Origin: Slackia heliotrinireducens DSM 20476
GTDB taxonomy: Bacteria; Actinomycetota; Coriobacteriia; Coriobacteriales; Eggerthellaceae
Length of the DNA stretch: 64,000 nt
Assembly: GCF_000023885.1 (NCBI RefSeq)
Contig: NC_013165.1
Location: forward strand, 558,001 to 622,000
Direction of reading: 5' to 3'
Position 1 is the first letter of the stretch, and every line of letters starts with the position of its first letter. Made by a program: the position numbers and the translations under genes. Under the pieces are notes generated by a model. It ran no database searches and was not told where the DNA came from. It saw only the letters and a list, made by a program, of their open reading frames with translations. Shown in pieces: positions 22,950 to 32,226 of the stretch.

Positions 22950-25601
22950 ATGAACACAAGGAAACGGGGACCGCGCCTTGTCGCGTCGCTGCTCAGCGTT
23001 CTGCTTGCGGTAAACTGCCTGAGCGTTGCAAGCTTGGCATTCGCATCCGAACCGCTTGATTCGGAAGAGCCTGCGGCTGTCGTACAGCCTGTCGATGGGG
23101 ATACTGCTGTTTCGACGCTGGAAACGGCCGAAAGTGACGAGGCCGAGCAGTCTGCAGCCCAGGACCAGCCGGTTGGAGCCGAGGTCGAGGCTGACACCGA
23201 CGCCGCAGCCGCAGCCGCTGCGGAAGGCGATTCCCGAAGCCAAGAGGCCGCCGACGAGCAGCCCAAAGCGGAAGCGTCCGACGCCTCTGATGCAAACGAC
23301 GAGGCCGTGACCGTGCAGGCGGAAGGAACCGACGATTCCGCCGTTGTGACGCTTGCGGTTCAGAACAACGTCATCACCAGTTTCGAAGCTTTGCTTCAGG
23401 ACGGAAGCGGGCCTGTCGGCAACGTGAGCCAGTGGCAGGTCTTCCGCATGAAAGGCAACTTCGAGCTGCCTAACGGGCAGGTGCATGCAGGCGACACTAC
23501 CACCATCACCCTTCCCGAAAAGCTGAAATTCAATCAGACCGCGGCATTCGACATCACCGACGAGAACGGCAATGTCATCGGCCAGGCCGTTATTGACGGA
23601 GCGAACAAAACCGTGACGATCACCTGGACCGATTTCGCCGAAACGCATTCCGATGTGTCGGGCGACTTTTATTTCTACGTCCAAATTGACCGCAATATGG
23701 TGGATGAGGCGGAGGACATCCCGCTGAATTTCGACGTGAGCGGCAACGTGGTGTACGGCGGCGACATCCACTTCATCGGCATTCCCGATCCTGCTCCGTA
23801 TTACATGAGCAAGAACGGATATCAGGTCCAGGGCAAGCCCAGGTACATCCATTTCCAGATTCCGATCAACACTATCGGTGCAGATATCCAGAACGCGAAG
23901 CTGACCGACGGGGTAGTGAACCCCGGCCTGACCATCGACGCGAGTTCCTTCAGGATTCTGGAAGGCACGTGGGTCAAGATCAAGGGCGACTGGGAACTGC
24001 AGAACAGGACCGATGTCACGTCCAACTACACGGTTCAGTTCTCCGACGATATGAGGTCATTCACCCTCGACATGGGTACCATTTCCGCCAGCCAGGGCTT
24101 CTACGTCATCTACGATACGGTGGCATCCTACGACCTGGTAGACGGCGAGGTCATCCGCAACGACGCGACCTTCACCGGCAACGGCTCGGAGCTGCGTCAC
24201 ATATCTGCAACGGCCACGTACTTTGAAGCCGGCGGATCGGCTGTCGGATACGTGTACGCCATCAACGTGCGCAAGGTGGACGAAGACGGAGCCGCGCTTG
24301 CGGGAGCCCAGTTCAACGTGGTGCGCGTAGCCAACGGAGCCGTCGTGGGCACCATCACCACCGACGCGAGCGGCAACGGCTCGCTTTCCGGCCTGCTGAA
24401 GGACGACTACCAGCTGGTCGAAACCGTGGCGCCTGTGGGATACACCCTGCTGAGCGAGCCGGTCGACGTGTCGGCAGGTTCGTTCGACAGCAACAAGACG
24501 GCCAACGTGGTTGTCGAGAACAGCCTGGAGAGGACGTCCATCCCCGTTTCGAAGGTGTGGGTCGGACCCGCAGCGGGTTCCGTCACCATGAGGCTGATGG
24601 CCGACGGTGTCGAAACGGACTCTCTGGTCCTTTCCGAGCGGAACAACTGGCAGGGGTCCTTCGACGACCTGCCGGTGTACGACCCGGTGGACGGGCATGA
24701 GATCACCTATCTGGTGACCGAAGACGACGTGGACGGCTATTCGCAGGAATTCACGGTGGCCGAAGATGGCTCGTACGTGTTCACCAACACGAATAACGAA
24801 ATCGTAATTGTGAACGGCACGAAGACCTGGGACGACGCCGACGACCAGGACGGCATGCGCCCCGAAAGCATCACGGTCCGTCTTTTGGCCGACGGAGTTG
24901 AGATAATGCAGGATACCGTTGGCGCCGAGGACGACTGGTCCTGGGAGTTTGCGGCTCTGCCCAAATATGATCTGGTCGACAATCACGAGATTGCCTATAC
25001 CGTGACCGAAGACGCAGTTGAGGGGTATTCCCCCGAATACAACGGGTTCAACGTTACGAACAAGCACACCCCGGACAAGACCAGCGTCACCGTTGTGAAG
25101 GCGTGGGACGATGCGGACAACAAGGACGGCATCAGGCCTGACCAAGTGACGGTGCGCCTGCTGGCCAACGGTGAGGACACGGGCAAGAGCGTCGTGCTGA
25201 ACGCCGAGAACAACTGGGAGGCCAGCTTCGGCGACCTGGACCTCAAGGCCGGCGGCACGGCCATCGTCTACACCGTGGCCGAGGATGAGGTCGACGGCTA
25301 CACCGCTGTCATCACGGGCGATGCGCAGACCGGATTCGTTATCACGAACACCCATGAGCCGGTTGTTCCGCCTACGCCGCCGAGTGTGGAGAAGCCGACG
25401 GACACGCCGAAGGATACTCCGAAGGACATGCCGAAGAAATCGGTCGAGCAGCCGAAGACCAAGTCCAAGGCAAAACCGTCGATTCCCAAGACCGGCGATG
25501 ATCTTGCACCCGGCATGCTCGCCCTTGGTGCATTGGCCGTGGCTGGAGCCGGTTGCCTTGTTTGGGCTCGCAGAACGAAGCGCAACCTGCAGGATAGGTA
25601 G
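22950..25601 (+). CDS. Sortase-anchored CnaB-repeat surface adhesin
   Basis: 883 residues from the ATG at 22950 after GGAGG. A Sec signal peptide ends near residue 32 (SLAFA-SEP). A low-complexity acidic Ala/Glu region (35-130) precedes an adhesin domain (about 131-430, with LPEKLKF and YVQIDRNM), like the collagen/fibrinogen-binding domains of Gram-positive adhesins. Then come an SpaA-like domain (about 433-530, NVRKVDEDGAALAGAQF) and three CnaB-type domains (about 530-800; VSKVW, NGTKTWDDADD, VVKAWDDADN) with Lys and Asn placed for isopeptide bonds. A Pro/Lys/Thr spacer leads to IPKTG (about 845), a membrane segment and RRTKR. IPKTG replaces the usual LPxTG; no sortase gene is in the window. 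The gene lies between two 322-bp direct repeats. Confidence 0.9.
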   Translation: MNTRKRGPRLVASLLSVLLAVNCLSVASLAFASEPLDSEEPAAVVQPVDGDTAVSTLETAESDEAEQSAAQDQPVGAEVEADTDAAAAAAAEGDSRSQEAADEQPKAEASDASDANDEAVTVQAEGTDDSAVVTLAVQNNVITSFEALLQDGSGPVGNVSQWQVFRMKGNFELPNGQVHAGDTTTITLPEKLKFNQTAAFDITDENGNVIGQAVIDGANKTVTITWTDFAETHSDVSGDFYFYVQIDRNMVDEAEDIPLNFDVSGNVVYGGDIHFIGIPDPAPYYMSKNGYQVQGKPRYIHFQIPINTIGADIQNAKLTDGVVNPGLTIDASSFRILEGTWVKIKGDWELQNRTDVTSNYTVQFSDDMRSFTLDMGTISASQGFYVIYDTVASYDLVDGEVIRNDATFTGNGSELRHISATATYFEAGGSAVGYVYAINVRKVDEDGAALAGAQFNVVRVANGAVVGTITTDASGNGSLSGLLKDDYQLVETVAPVGYTLLSEPVDVSAGSFDSNKTANVVVENSLERTSIPVSKVWVGPAAGSVTMRLMADGVETDSLVLSERNNWQGSFDDLPVYDPVDGHEITYLVTEDDVDGYSQEFTVAEDGSYVFTNTNNEIVIVNGTKTWDDADDQDGMRPESITVRLLADGVEIMQDTVGAEDDWSWEFAALPKYDLVDNHEIAYTVTEDAVEGYSPEYNGFNVTNKHTPDKTSVTVVKAWDDADNKDGIRPDQVTVRLLANGEDTGKSVVLNAENNWEASFGDLDLKAGGTAIVYTVAEDEVDGYTAVITGDAQTGFVITNTHEPVVPPTPPSVEKPTDTPKDTPKDMPKKSVEQPKTKSKAKPSIPKTGDDLAPGMLALGALAVAGAGCLVWARRTKRNLQDR

Positions 25602-25651
25602 GTGCTGCGAGGCGTAGATCGCTTTGCGCCCGGCGCTTGAAGCCGACCGAA

Positions 25652-25690
25652 GGCTGCATCCCCTGAACGAACGGGGGATGCAGCCGTTTT
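25652..25690 (+). terminator. Terminator after the adhesin gene
   Basis: GGCTGCATCCCC pairs with GGGGATGCAGCC around a 10-nt loop, followed by GTTTT. Confidence 0.9.
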
Positions 25691-25728
25691 GCATGTTGCC
25701 GGCAACGCCAATGGGGCCAGTGCGTTGT

Positions 25729-25983
25729 CGGACCGTCATGGGCGGCGCCATGTTCACGCTGGCGGACTACGCCTTCGCCATCGCATCCTGCATCGGCCAG
25801 GCGCCCACGGTGTCAGTAGCCTCCACTATCGAGTTTCTGAACGCCGGCACCGGCAACGAGATGTATGCGGAATGCACGATGGACAAGATGGGCCGCAGCA
25901 TGTGCTACGCCGATGTCAAAGTGACCGACGAGAACGACCGCGTGCTGGCCATCGTGAAGATGACCGGGTACCGCTTGAAATAG
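25729..25983 (+). pseudogene. 5'-truncated second copy of the PaaI-type thioesterase gene
   Basis: Holds the last 84 codons of the thioesterase at 22114-22551, nearly identical in sequence, but lacks the first 61. The frame runs open upstream into the adhesin terminator with no ribosome site. Without the N-terminal strands the hotdog fold would be incomplete. The arrangement of intact gene, cassette and 5'-truncated copy is what a single-crossover (Campbell-type) integration of a circle would leave. The last residues (Leu-Lys) differ from copy A and may be the original ones. Confidence 0.85.
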
Positions 25984-26013
25984 CGGCTCCTATTCCGCAA
26001 CCCGAACACCGAT

Positions 26014-26047
26014 CAGCAGCCCCGCAGCCGCGGGGTTGCTGCTGTTT
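26014..26047 (+). terminator. Terminator after the truncated thioesterase (copy B)
   Basis: The same stem as at 22582-22615, but the T-run is interrupted (GCTGTTTGG). The remaining stretch to 26189 holds no recognised gene. Confidence 0.75.
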
Positions 26048-26189
26048 GGGGGCATTTCAGGTGCGCCATGCGTCTCGTTCTGCCGACATGGGCACGTCCG
26101 GGCATGCGAGCCGTGCCAGCTTGCGATACACTGATGGATGTGCAAGGGGATATATATTTCGATACTGCCACGTGAGAAAGGGCATGCCC

Positions 26190-27167
26190 ATGAAAGCCGT
26201 GCATATCATCATGAAAGTTGTCGGGGCGTTGGTTGCCGTCATCTGCCTGCTGGGTTTCTTCGGCGGTGTGGGAACCATGGTGCAGGGCGATACGGATTTC
26301 GATGTTGTGATGCTTACGGCGATGCTTTTCGTCGGCGTGGTCTGCGGTGTCGTGCTGTTCCTGCACGAGCGCATAGGGAACGCGGTCGCTTCGAAAGGGG
26401 CATCGAACGCGACGCCGAATGCGGCTCGGGCGCAGAAGCAATCCAAATACCCCAGCGGCATGCTGTTCTTCTCCCTGTACGGCCTGGTTCTCGGTGTGGT
26501 GTTGTTCTCGACGCTGGCCATACTTGCCGTCGTGAACCCCGACGCCATCGCGGCACCGATTGCGGTGCTGGTCATGATGGCCATAGCGGTGCTCCTCGTA
26601 ATCCTGGGCATCCGAGGCGTCCTGAGCTACAGGAACCAGAAGCGGATGAACCCCTCCATGAAGCTGCATCCGTTGGCGATTTTCTTTATCGCGTTGCTCG
26701 GCATCGGCACGGTGGTTTCCATTCCCTCTGCACTGTTCGGCACCTTTGAGGAAGCGAATCTGGGCCGGGCGCTGGGCCCTTACGTACAGGAGTCATTCTC
26801 CGACGAGGGCATCCCTATGCCGGATGACCCGCATTTCGTGTTCTACGATGCGGACACGCATTCCTTCAGTGTGCCGAACCGAAACGCATTTCCACAAGGA
26901 ACCGACGACCCGGACGAGGTCAACGTAGTGGTCGTCTACGATGTGGGATTGACCACCATCGGCGAGTGGGTGACGGCGGATACCGGCGAGTACGTGAAGG
27001 ATGCGGAGGCCCAATATGCCACCATCCAAATCGTTCGGTTGGAAGACTGGGCGCTCATCAGCGAAACCACCGTGTATGAGGACAAGGACTTCGACGAAGG
27101 CCAGGGAACCTATTCCCTCGAAGGTATGCACGAAGCGGTGCGGTACATCAACTCGGCCATGGAGTAG
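26190..27167 (+). CDS. Membrane protein of unknown function
   Basis: 325 residues from the ATG at 26190 (GAGAAAGGG about 8 nt upstream; an ATG at 26184 is closer). Five or so membrane segments fill the first 190 residues: VVGALVAVICLLGFFGG, VVMLTAMLFVGVVCGVVLF, GMLFFSLYGLVLGVVLFST, PIAVLVMMAIAVLLVILG and PLAIFFIALLGIGTVVS. A soluble C-terminal domain of about 130 residues follows, rich in Asp and Glu (DDPHFVFYDADTHSFSV, VVVVYDVGLTTIGEWV). No family is recognised. The unrelated frame upstream is open through the truncated thioesterase but is not coding. Confidence 0.72.
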   Translation: MKAVHIIMKVVGALVAVICLLGFFGGVGTMVQGDTDFDVVMLTAMLFVGVVCGVVLFLHERIGNAVASKGASNATPNAARAQKQSKYPSGMLFFSLYGLVLGVVLFSTLAILAVVNPDAIAAPIAVLVMMAIAVLLVILGIRGVLSYRNQKRMNPSMKLHPLAIFFIALLGIGTVVSIPSALFGTFEEANLGRALGPYVQESFSDEGIPMPDDPHFVFYDADTHSFSVPNRNAFPQGTDDPDEVNVVVVYDVGLTTIGEWVTADTGEYVKDAEAQYATIQIVRLEDWALISETTVYEDKDFDEGQGTYSLEGMHEAVRYINSAME

Positions 27168-27275
27168 CACGGCGCCTTCCGCGAGGTGTCCGGCGTGCAT
27201 GCGGGAACGGGCCGTTCCGATGTGGCATAATGCACGATGCGACAGCATATTCGAAACGATGCGGAAGGACGCGCC

Positions 27276-28604
27276 ATGGACGCTTTGCAGACTACTCAGG
27301 AATTGATTCGGTTCATCGAGGAGTCACCGACGGCGTTTCATGCGGTTGCTGCTATCCGGCAGCGCCTTGACCAGGCGGGGTTCGTCTATCTGTCCGAATG
27401 CGACCCGTGGGGTGTCGTGCCGGGCGGCCGGTACTACACGGTGCGCAACGGCTCCAGCCTTGTCGCGTTCGCGGTAGGCGAAAGCGTCCGGCCCGACGAT
27501 TTCCACTTCCAGATGACCGCGGCCCATACCGACAACTGCACCTACAAGGTGAAAGCGGTGCCTGAGCTGGAAGGCCCCGAAGAATATCTGCGCTTGAACG
27601 TCGAGGCCTACGGCGGGATCATCGACGGCTCTTGGCTGGACCGGCCGCTGGGGCTGGCGGGACGCGTCATGGTGCGCGAGGACGGTCGCGTGGTCAGCCG
27701 TCTGTTGGACATCCGCAAGGACGTGGCCATCATCCCGAGTGTGGCCATCCACATGAACCGCGACGTCAACAAGGGTGTGGCCTTCAACCGCCAGGTGGAT
27801 CTGTGCCCGCTGTTTTCCGCAGGTTTGTTGAAAAAGGGCGCGTTCCTGCAGATGGTAGCCGGCGAGCTGGGTGTCGCGCCAGACGATGTGCTGGGTTTCG
27901 ACCTGTTCCTGGTGAACCATCAGCCGGCCAGCGTGTGGGGCTGGGCGGGCGAGTTCGTCTCGGCGCCGAAGCTGGACGACTTGCAGTGTGCCTATGCCTC
28001 GCTTGTGGCTTTCACGGAGACGGATGCGCCTGCCACCTCGATAAACGTGTATGCCGCCTTCGACAACGAAGAGGTCGGCTCCAATACCAAACAGGGGGCC
28101 ATGTCCACGTTTTTGGTCGACGTTCTGACCCGCGTCAACGCCGCGCTGGGCGGAGCAGATGAGCAATACCGCCGCGCTGTCGCGAAATCGTTCCTCGTGA
28201 GCTGCGACAACGCCCATGCGGTGCACCCGAACCACCCCGAGAAGACCGACGCCGAGAACAAAGCGCTGCTCAACAGCGGTATCGTCATCAAGGAGGCGGC
28301 CAACCAGAAGTACACCACCGATGCGTTCGGGCGGGCGGTGTTTATGGACATCGTCTCCAGGGCGGGCGTGCCGGTGCAGGTGTTTGCCAACCGCAGCGAT
28401 TCCGTAGGTGGGTCAACTTTGGGAAATCTGTCGAATATCCAGGTCAGCGTGCATGCGCTGGACATCGGTATCCCTCAGCTGGCCATGCATTCGTCCTACG
28501 AGACGGCAGGCGTGGCAGATACCCGTTATGCCGTCGAGGCGCTGGCGGCTTTCTTCGGCGCGGACATCCAGATCGAGTCTGCAGATTTCGCTGTCATCGG
28601 CTAG
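27276..28604 (+). CDS. M18 family aminopeptidase (aspartyl aminopeptidase-like)
   Basis: 442 residues from the ATG at 27276 after GGAAGGA. Metal-site motifs of M18 peptidases are clear: TAAHTDNCTYKVK (His-x-Asp), FDNEEVGSNTKQGA (Glu-Glu pair), SCDNAHAVHPNHPEK and QLAMHSSYETAG (terminal His). These are two-zinc enzymes, usually dodecameric and cytoplasmic, that remove N-terminal acidic or other residues. Flanked by its own terminator, it is probably monocistronic. Confidence 0.93.
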   Translation: MDALQTTQELIRFIEESPTAFHAVAAIRQRLDQAGFVYLSECDPWGVVPGGRYYTVRNGSSLVAFAVGESVRPDDFHFQMTAAHTDNCTYKVKAVPELEGPEEYLRLNVEAYGGIIDGSWLDRPLGLAGRVMVREDGRVVSRLLDIRKDVAIIPSVAIHMNRDVNKGVAFNRQVDLCPLFSAGLLKKGAFLQMVAGELGVAPDDVLGFDLFLVNHQPASVWGWAGEFVSAPKLDDLQCAYASLVAFTETDAPATSINVYAAFDNEEVGSNTKQGAMSTFLVDVLTRVNAALGGADEQYRRAVAKSFLVSCDNAHAVHPNHPEKTDAENKALLNSGIVIKEAANQKYTTDAFGRAVFMDIVSRAGVPVQVFANRSDSVGGSTLGNLSNIQVSVHALDIGIPQLAMHSSYETAGVADTRYAVEALAAFFGADIQIESADFAVIG

Positions 28605-28627
28605 CTGCCGGACATAGGATGCCTTGC

Positions 28628-28664
28628 GGTCCTGGACACGGTCGCCGTGTCCAGGACCTTTTTG
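28628..28664 (+). terminator. Terminator after the M18 aminopeptidase gene
   Basis: GGTCCTGGACACGG pairs with CCGTGTCCAGGACC, a 14-bp stem, followed by TTTTT. Confidence 0.92.
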
Positions 28665-28743
28665 CTGGATGGGCTGTTGCATCTGTAGTCGATTTGGTTT
28701 TGGGATTGGCGTGAGGGGTTGTTGGCAAGCGGCATCATACACA

Positions 28744-28775
28744 AAGAGGGCGTCGGCATATGCCGACGCCCTCTT
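28744..28775 (-). terminator. Palindromic terminator of the CDF exporter gene
   Basis: A perfect 32-nt palindrome (centre GGCATATGCC). Read on the minus strand it ends in a short T-rich run, 25 bp after the exporter stop codon. It faces the aminopeptidase terminator between convergent genes. Confidence 0.8.
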
Positions 28776-28800
28776 GGGATTGCGCATGTGTGCGGACGGG

Positions 28801-29856
28801 CTACATCAGGTCGACCGCACGGGTGTAGCGCAGGCTCTCGGTTTCGATGAAGACGCGGGTCACGTCGGGGAAGCGTTCCACGATACGGCCCTCGATCTCG
28901 TCGACGGCATCTACGATGTCGTCGCGGCCGGCGGTTTCGACGAAGGTGGCGTCGATGGTCAGCAGCACGTCATGGGGACCCATGTACAGCGACAGCACGC
29001 GGCCGCACTCGATGACCTGGTCGTTGGCCTCGACGATGGCCTCGATTTCGCGGACCTCGGAGCTCTTCATGCCCTCGCCGATGAGCAGGCCCTTCGTCTC
29101 GCGTAGCAACACGATGGCGACGGTGCAGAGCAGAAGGCCGATGAGGATGGATGCGGCGCTGTCCAGATACGGGTTGTCCAGCAGGTGGCTGAAGAAGACG
29201 CCCGCCAATGCGATGACCAGGCCCAGGAGGGCGGCGGAGTCTTCGAACACCACGGTGAACAGGCTCGGGTCCTTCGCCTCACGGATGAACTGCATGGGCT
29301 TGATGTCGCCGCGGGCCTTGTTGAAGTTGCGCAGCGCCACGGAAAGCGATGCGCCTTCTAGAATGATGGAGGCGCCGATGACGATGTAGTTCATGGTGGG
29401 GTTGCCCAGCACGGTGTCGGGGCCGACTTCGCGCAGATGGGTGTAGCCCTCGTAAATGGAGAAGCCGCCGCCCAGGGCGAAGATCATGATGGCCACGACC
29501 AGCGTCCAGAAGTAGAGCTCGGTGCCGTAGCCGAAGGGGTGTTCCTGGTCGGCTGCGCGTTGTGCTTTCTTCAAGCCCAACAGGATGAGCATGCCGTTGC
29601 CGGAGTCGACGATGGAATGGATGCCCTCGGAAATCATGGCCGAAGACCCGGAGATGCCGGCGGCTATGAACTTCACGATGCCGATAAGGATGTTGGCGGC
29701 GATGGCGGCCAGGACGGACGACGTGCTTTCGACGTGCTCTTCGGCGTTCGGATTGCGGTGCGACTGCCCGTCGGGGGCCTCGTAGTCGGCGTCGGCGACG
29801 GCCTTGGCGGCGGCAGCTTTGGCCGCGGCTTTGGCGGCGGCGGTTGGCGTGGTCAT
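28801..29856 (-). CDS. Cation diffusion facilitator metal exporter
   Basis: 351 residues. The N-terminus is Ala/Lys-rich low complexity, then six membrane segments follow in CDF order (SVLAAIAANILIGIVKFIAA; ELYFWTLVVAIMIFALGGG; ALLGLVIALAGVFFSHLL; ASILIGLLLCTVAIVLLRE). SEGIHSIVDSGN carries the first metal pair and VVFEDSAALLG the second, with Glu/Asp where many zinc exporters have His/Asp. A C-terminal cytoplasmic dimer domain ends the protein. It exports divalent metals (Zn, Mn, Fe, Co) in exchange for protons. The variant second site suggests Mn or Fe rather than Zn, but this is tentative. Confidence 0.9.
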   Translation of the reverse strand: MTTPTAAAKAAAKAAAAKAVADADYEAPDGQSHRNPNAEEHVESTSSVLAAIAANILIGIVKFIAAGISGSSAMISEGIHSIVDSGNGMLILLGLKKAQRAADQEHPFGYGTELYFWTLVVAIMIFALGGGFSIYEGYTHLREVGPDTVLGNPTMNYIVIGASIILEGASLSVALRNFNKARGDIKPMQFIREAKDPSLFTVVFEDSAALLGLVIALAGVFFSHLLDNPYLDSAASILIGLLLCTVAIVLLRETKGLLIGEGMKSSEVREIEAIVEANDQVIECGRVLSLYMGPHDVLLTIDATFVETAGRDDIVDAVDEIEGRIVERFPDVTRVFIETESLRYTRAVDLM

Positions 29857-29931
29857 GATGCTCCTAACATCGGGGTTTACATGCCATTATTGTAACGTTT
29901 GTTTCGTCTGCGCGCAGGGGCGGACGGACAG

Positions 29932-31029
29932 TTACGCGAAGTTGTTGATGCCCTCCATGATGCCTGGGATGTCGATGCCTTGCGGGCAATGCTCGGTGCA
30001 GGCGCCGCAGCCGATGCAATCCTCGGCGGTGTTGGGGCCCAAAGCGGCACGCACGTGGCGGGAGCGCTGCGCGGGCCGCATGGGAAGAGCCTCGTTGTAC
30101 AGGTCCATCATCGCGGGGATGTCGATCTGAGCAGGGCAGTTGTCCGTGCAGTAGCGGCAGCCCGTGCAAGGTGCGAGCTTCGGGTTGTGCGAGGCGCGGA
30201 AGGCCTTCTCTAACAGCTCCAACTCGTCTTGGTCCAAAGGTCCAAGCTCGGAGAAGGTGTGCACGTTGTCTTGGATCTGCGACAGGGCGCCCATGCCGCT
30301 CAGGATCACTTTGACCTGAGGCTTCGACATAAGGAAGCGGAACGCCCAGGAGGGGATGCTGTTTTCGGGCTCGCGGGCGCGCAGCATGGCGTCGCCCGCC
30401 TCGCCCAATGTGACCAGCTTGCCGCCGCGCAGGGGCTCCATCACCATGATGGGCAGATTGAATTCGCAGGCGATGTCGTAGAGCTGGGCCGCCGTGCCGT
30501 CGAACCAGTCCTGGTAGTTGAGCTGCAGCAGCACGAAATCCCAGTCGTGGTGAGCGGCGAACTTGCGCAGGTTCTTCGGGCTCATGTGGGAGGAAAAGCC
30601 CAGGTGGCGGATGCGTCTGGCCTCCTTCTGCTTCATCAGGTACTCGATGGCCCCGGAATGGGTGTAAATGCCGCGGGTCAGGTCCATGACGCTGTGCACC
30701 AGGTAAAAGTCCAAGTAGTCGAGCTGCATCTTGCGCAGCTGCTTCTCGAACACCGATTTGGCGGTCACGCCGGTGGCAATCATGAACTTGGTGGCGATGT
30801 GGTAGCTGTCCCTCGGATATTTCCGCAGGCAGCGGGCCAGCACGGTTTCGGAATTGCCGCCGTGGTAGATGTAGGCGGTGTCGAAGTAGTTCACGCCGTG
30901 GGCCATGGCGTAGTCGATGATCTCCTGAGTGGCCTCCTCGTCGATTGAGCCGCCTTTCGTGGGCAGCCGCATGGCGCCCATGCCCAGTCTGGAAAGGCTT
31001 TCGCCCTGAATGTCGGTGTACTGCATCAA
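29932..31029 (-). CDS. Aldo/keto reductase with C-terminal 4Fe-4S domain
   Basis: 365 residues. The aldo/keto reductase barrel is followed, from about residue 285, by a ferredoxin-like domain with CTGCRYCTDNCPAQIDIP and CIGCGACTEHCPQGIDIP (two 4Fe-4S sites). Barrel hallmarks are MGAMRLPTK, GVNYFDTAYIYHGGNSE and DYLDFYLVHSV. These enzymes are common in anaerobes, but their substrates are unknown. GAGGGGG lies before the ATG. A paralogue, broken by a stop codon, lies at 42983-44116. Confidence 0.9.
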   Translation of the reverse strand: MMQYTDIQGESLSRLGMGAMRLPTKGGSIDEEATQEIIDYAMAHGVNYFDTAYIYHGGNSETVLARCLRKYPRDSYHIATKFMIATGVTAKSVFEKQLRKMQLDYLDFYLVHSVMDLTRGIYTHSGAIEYLMKQKEARRIRHLGFSSHMSPKNLRKFAAHHDWDFVLLQLNYQDWFDGTAAQLYDIACEFNLPIMVMEPLRGGKLVTLGEAGDAMLRAREPENSIPSWAFRFLMSKPQVKVILSGMGALSQIQDNVHTFSELGPLDQDELELLEKAFRASHNPKLAPCTGCRYCTDNCPAQIDIPAMMDLYNEALPMRPAQRSRHVRAALGPNTAEDCIGCGACTEHCPQGIDIPGIMEGINNFA

Positions 31030-31289
31030 ACCCCCTCAATATATAAATGATTCCGTAGGGTAGCGCATTGCGGCTGGCCAGGGGTTCGCGGCGGGCGTCT
31101 GTCACCAAACGGTATTGTCTGGCTGACCGCAGGCATGCGTCCTGTTTGCGCTCCCGGATTCCGGAGCGGATCGCGAACCGTCGGCCCCGGAAGCTTCGGC
31201 GGATATGAAATAAGTTAACTTTGACATACTTTAACCTTGTTCGGGTTCGGCCAATAAAGTAAACTAGGGCTAACTATTGTCAGATCACG

Positions 31290-32157
31290 CATCAACAACT
31301 GGTCACGAAGGATGCTGCGCCCGTGGTGTAGGATCCGAAGGCAACCATCGACGGCGTTGTGACCGCCGAATCCACACAGGTGGACTTCACGCTGGCCAAC
31401 CTTCCCGAAAATGCGCTCGCGTTCGTGAAGTCGTTCGCGCCTGATGAGGAAGTCGCGTACGGCAACGGCGAGAACCTGGCCGTGTTCAGCCCGTACAACG
31501 GCTCCGCGCCGGCCGAAGGTGCGCGAGGGCGTTCCCGCATCCCAGTTGGGTGTTCGCAAGGCGTATGCGGCATCTGACAAGGGCTTCGGCTACGTTGAAG
31601 GTCAGCTATCCATTCCCGCAACGCTCAAGGATCTGAAGGCGCAGGCCGCCGGCGATACGCTTACCGTCACGTGGGCCGCTCCGCAGTCCGAATTCAACGT
31701 GCCTGATTCCGCTTCTTACACCGTTGAGCTGCTGAAAGACGGCGCTGTGGCGAAAACCGTCGTGGTGGACGCTGCCGAAGGCACAGCCAAGGCCGAGTTC
31801 TCCGGGCTCGCAAAGGGCGACTACACCGTGAAGGCGTTCGCAACGAACATCGTCGGACGCAGCGACAAGGTGTCCGTCCAGGCGCATGTGCCCGGTAAGG
31901 CGGCGACCCCCGAGAACGGTTGGGCAAAGCAGGACGGCGTATGGTACTACTTCAAGAACGGCGCCAAGGCCACAGGCTGGCAGAAGGTGGGCAACGACTG
32001 GTACTACTTCGCCGGCAGCGGCGCCATGAAGACCGGATGGCTGAAGGTCGGCGGCAGCTGGTATTACCTGAAGTCCTCGGGCAAGATGGCCACGGGCTCC
32101 CAGGTGATCAACGGCAGGGCGTACTACTTCGCCTCCAACGGCGTGTGGCGCGGATAG
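31290..32157 (+). pseudogene. Remnant of a cell-wall-binding surface protein
   Basis: The protein can be followed only by crossing a TAG at about 31321 and a frameshift near 31520. The first readable part (TAESTQVDFTLANLPENA...) lies in one frame. The rest (GVPASQLGVRKAYAAS onward) lies in another and contains a fibronectin-III-like domain (LKAQAAGDTLTVTWAAP ... YTVELLKDGAV) and about three cell-wall-binding repeats (GWQKVGNDWYYFAGSGAMKT type) to the end. Such repeats bind teichoic acids or choline-like groups. No start codon or signal peptide remains; only the 3' end of a larger gene is present. Confidence 0.8.
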
Positions 32158-32170
32158 TTTTCTAACGTAC

Positions 32171-32208
32171 GGACGGCGGGCTGCGTTTCCGCCGTCCGTT
32201 TCCCGTTT
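32171..32208 (+). terminator. Terminator after the cell-wall-binding remnant
   Basis: GGACGGCGG and CCGCCGTCC form a 9-bp stem with a 9-nt loop, followed by GTTTCCCGTTT. Confidence 0.8.
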
Positions 32209-32226
32209 GGCCCCAAGCGGCAGGCG

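Larger units (their letters stand above)
25729..26050 (+). repeat. 322-bp direct repeat, copy B
   Basis: The partner of 22297-22618 (offset 3432 bp), containing the truncated thioesterase and its terminator. A perfect 12-bp palindrome, GTTGCCGGCAAC, lies at 25695-25706, just before the repeat boundary. Confidence 0.93.

Noticed and set aside
24057-25757. 566-codon minus-strand frame opposite the adhesin
   Set aside because: Antisense of repeat-rich CnaB coding sequence; no start signal or domain.
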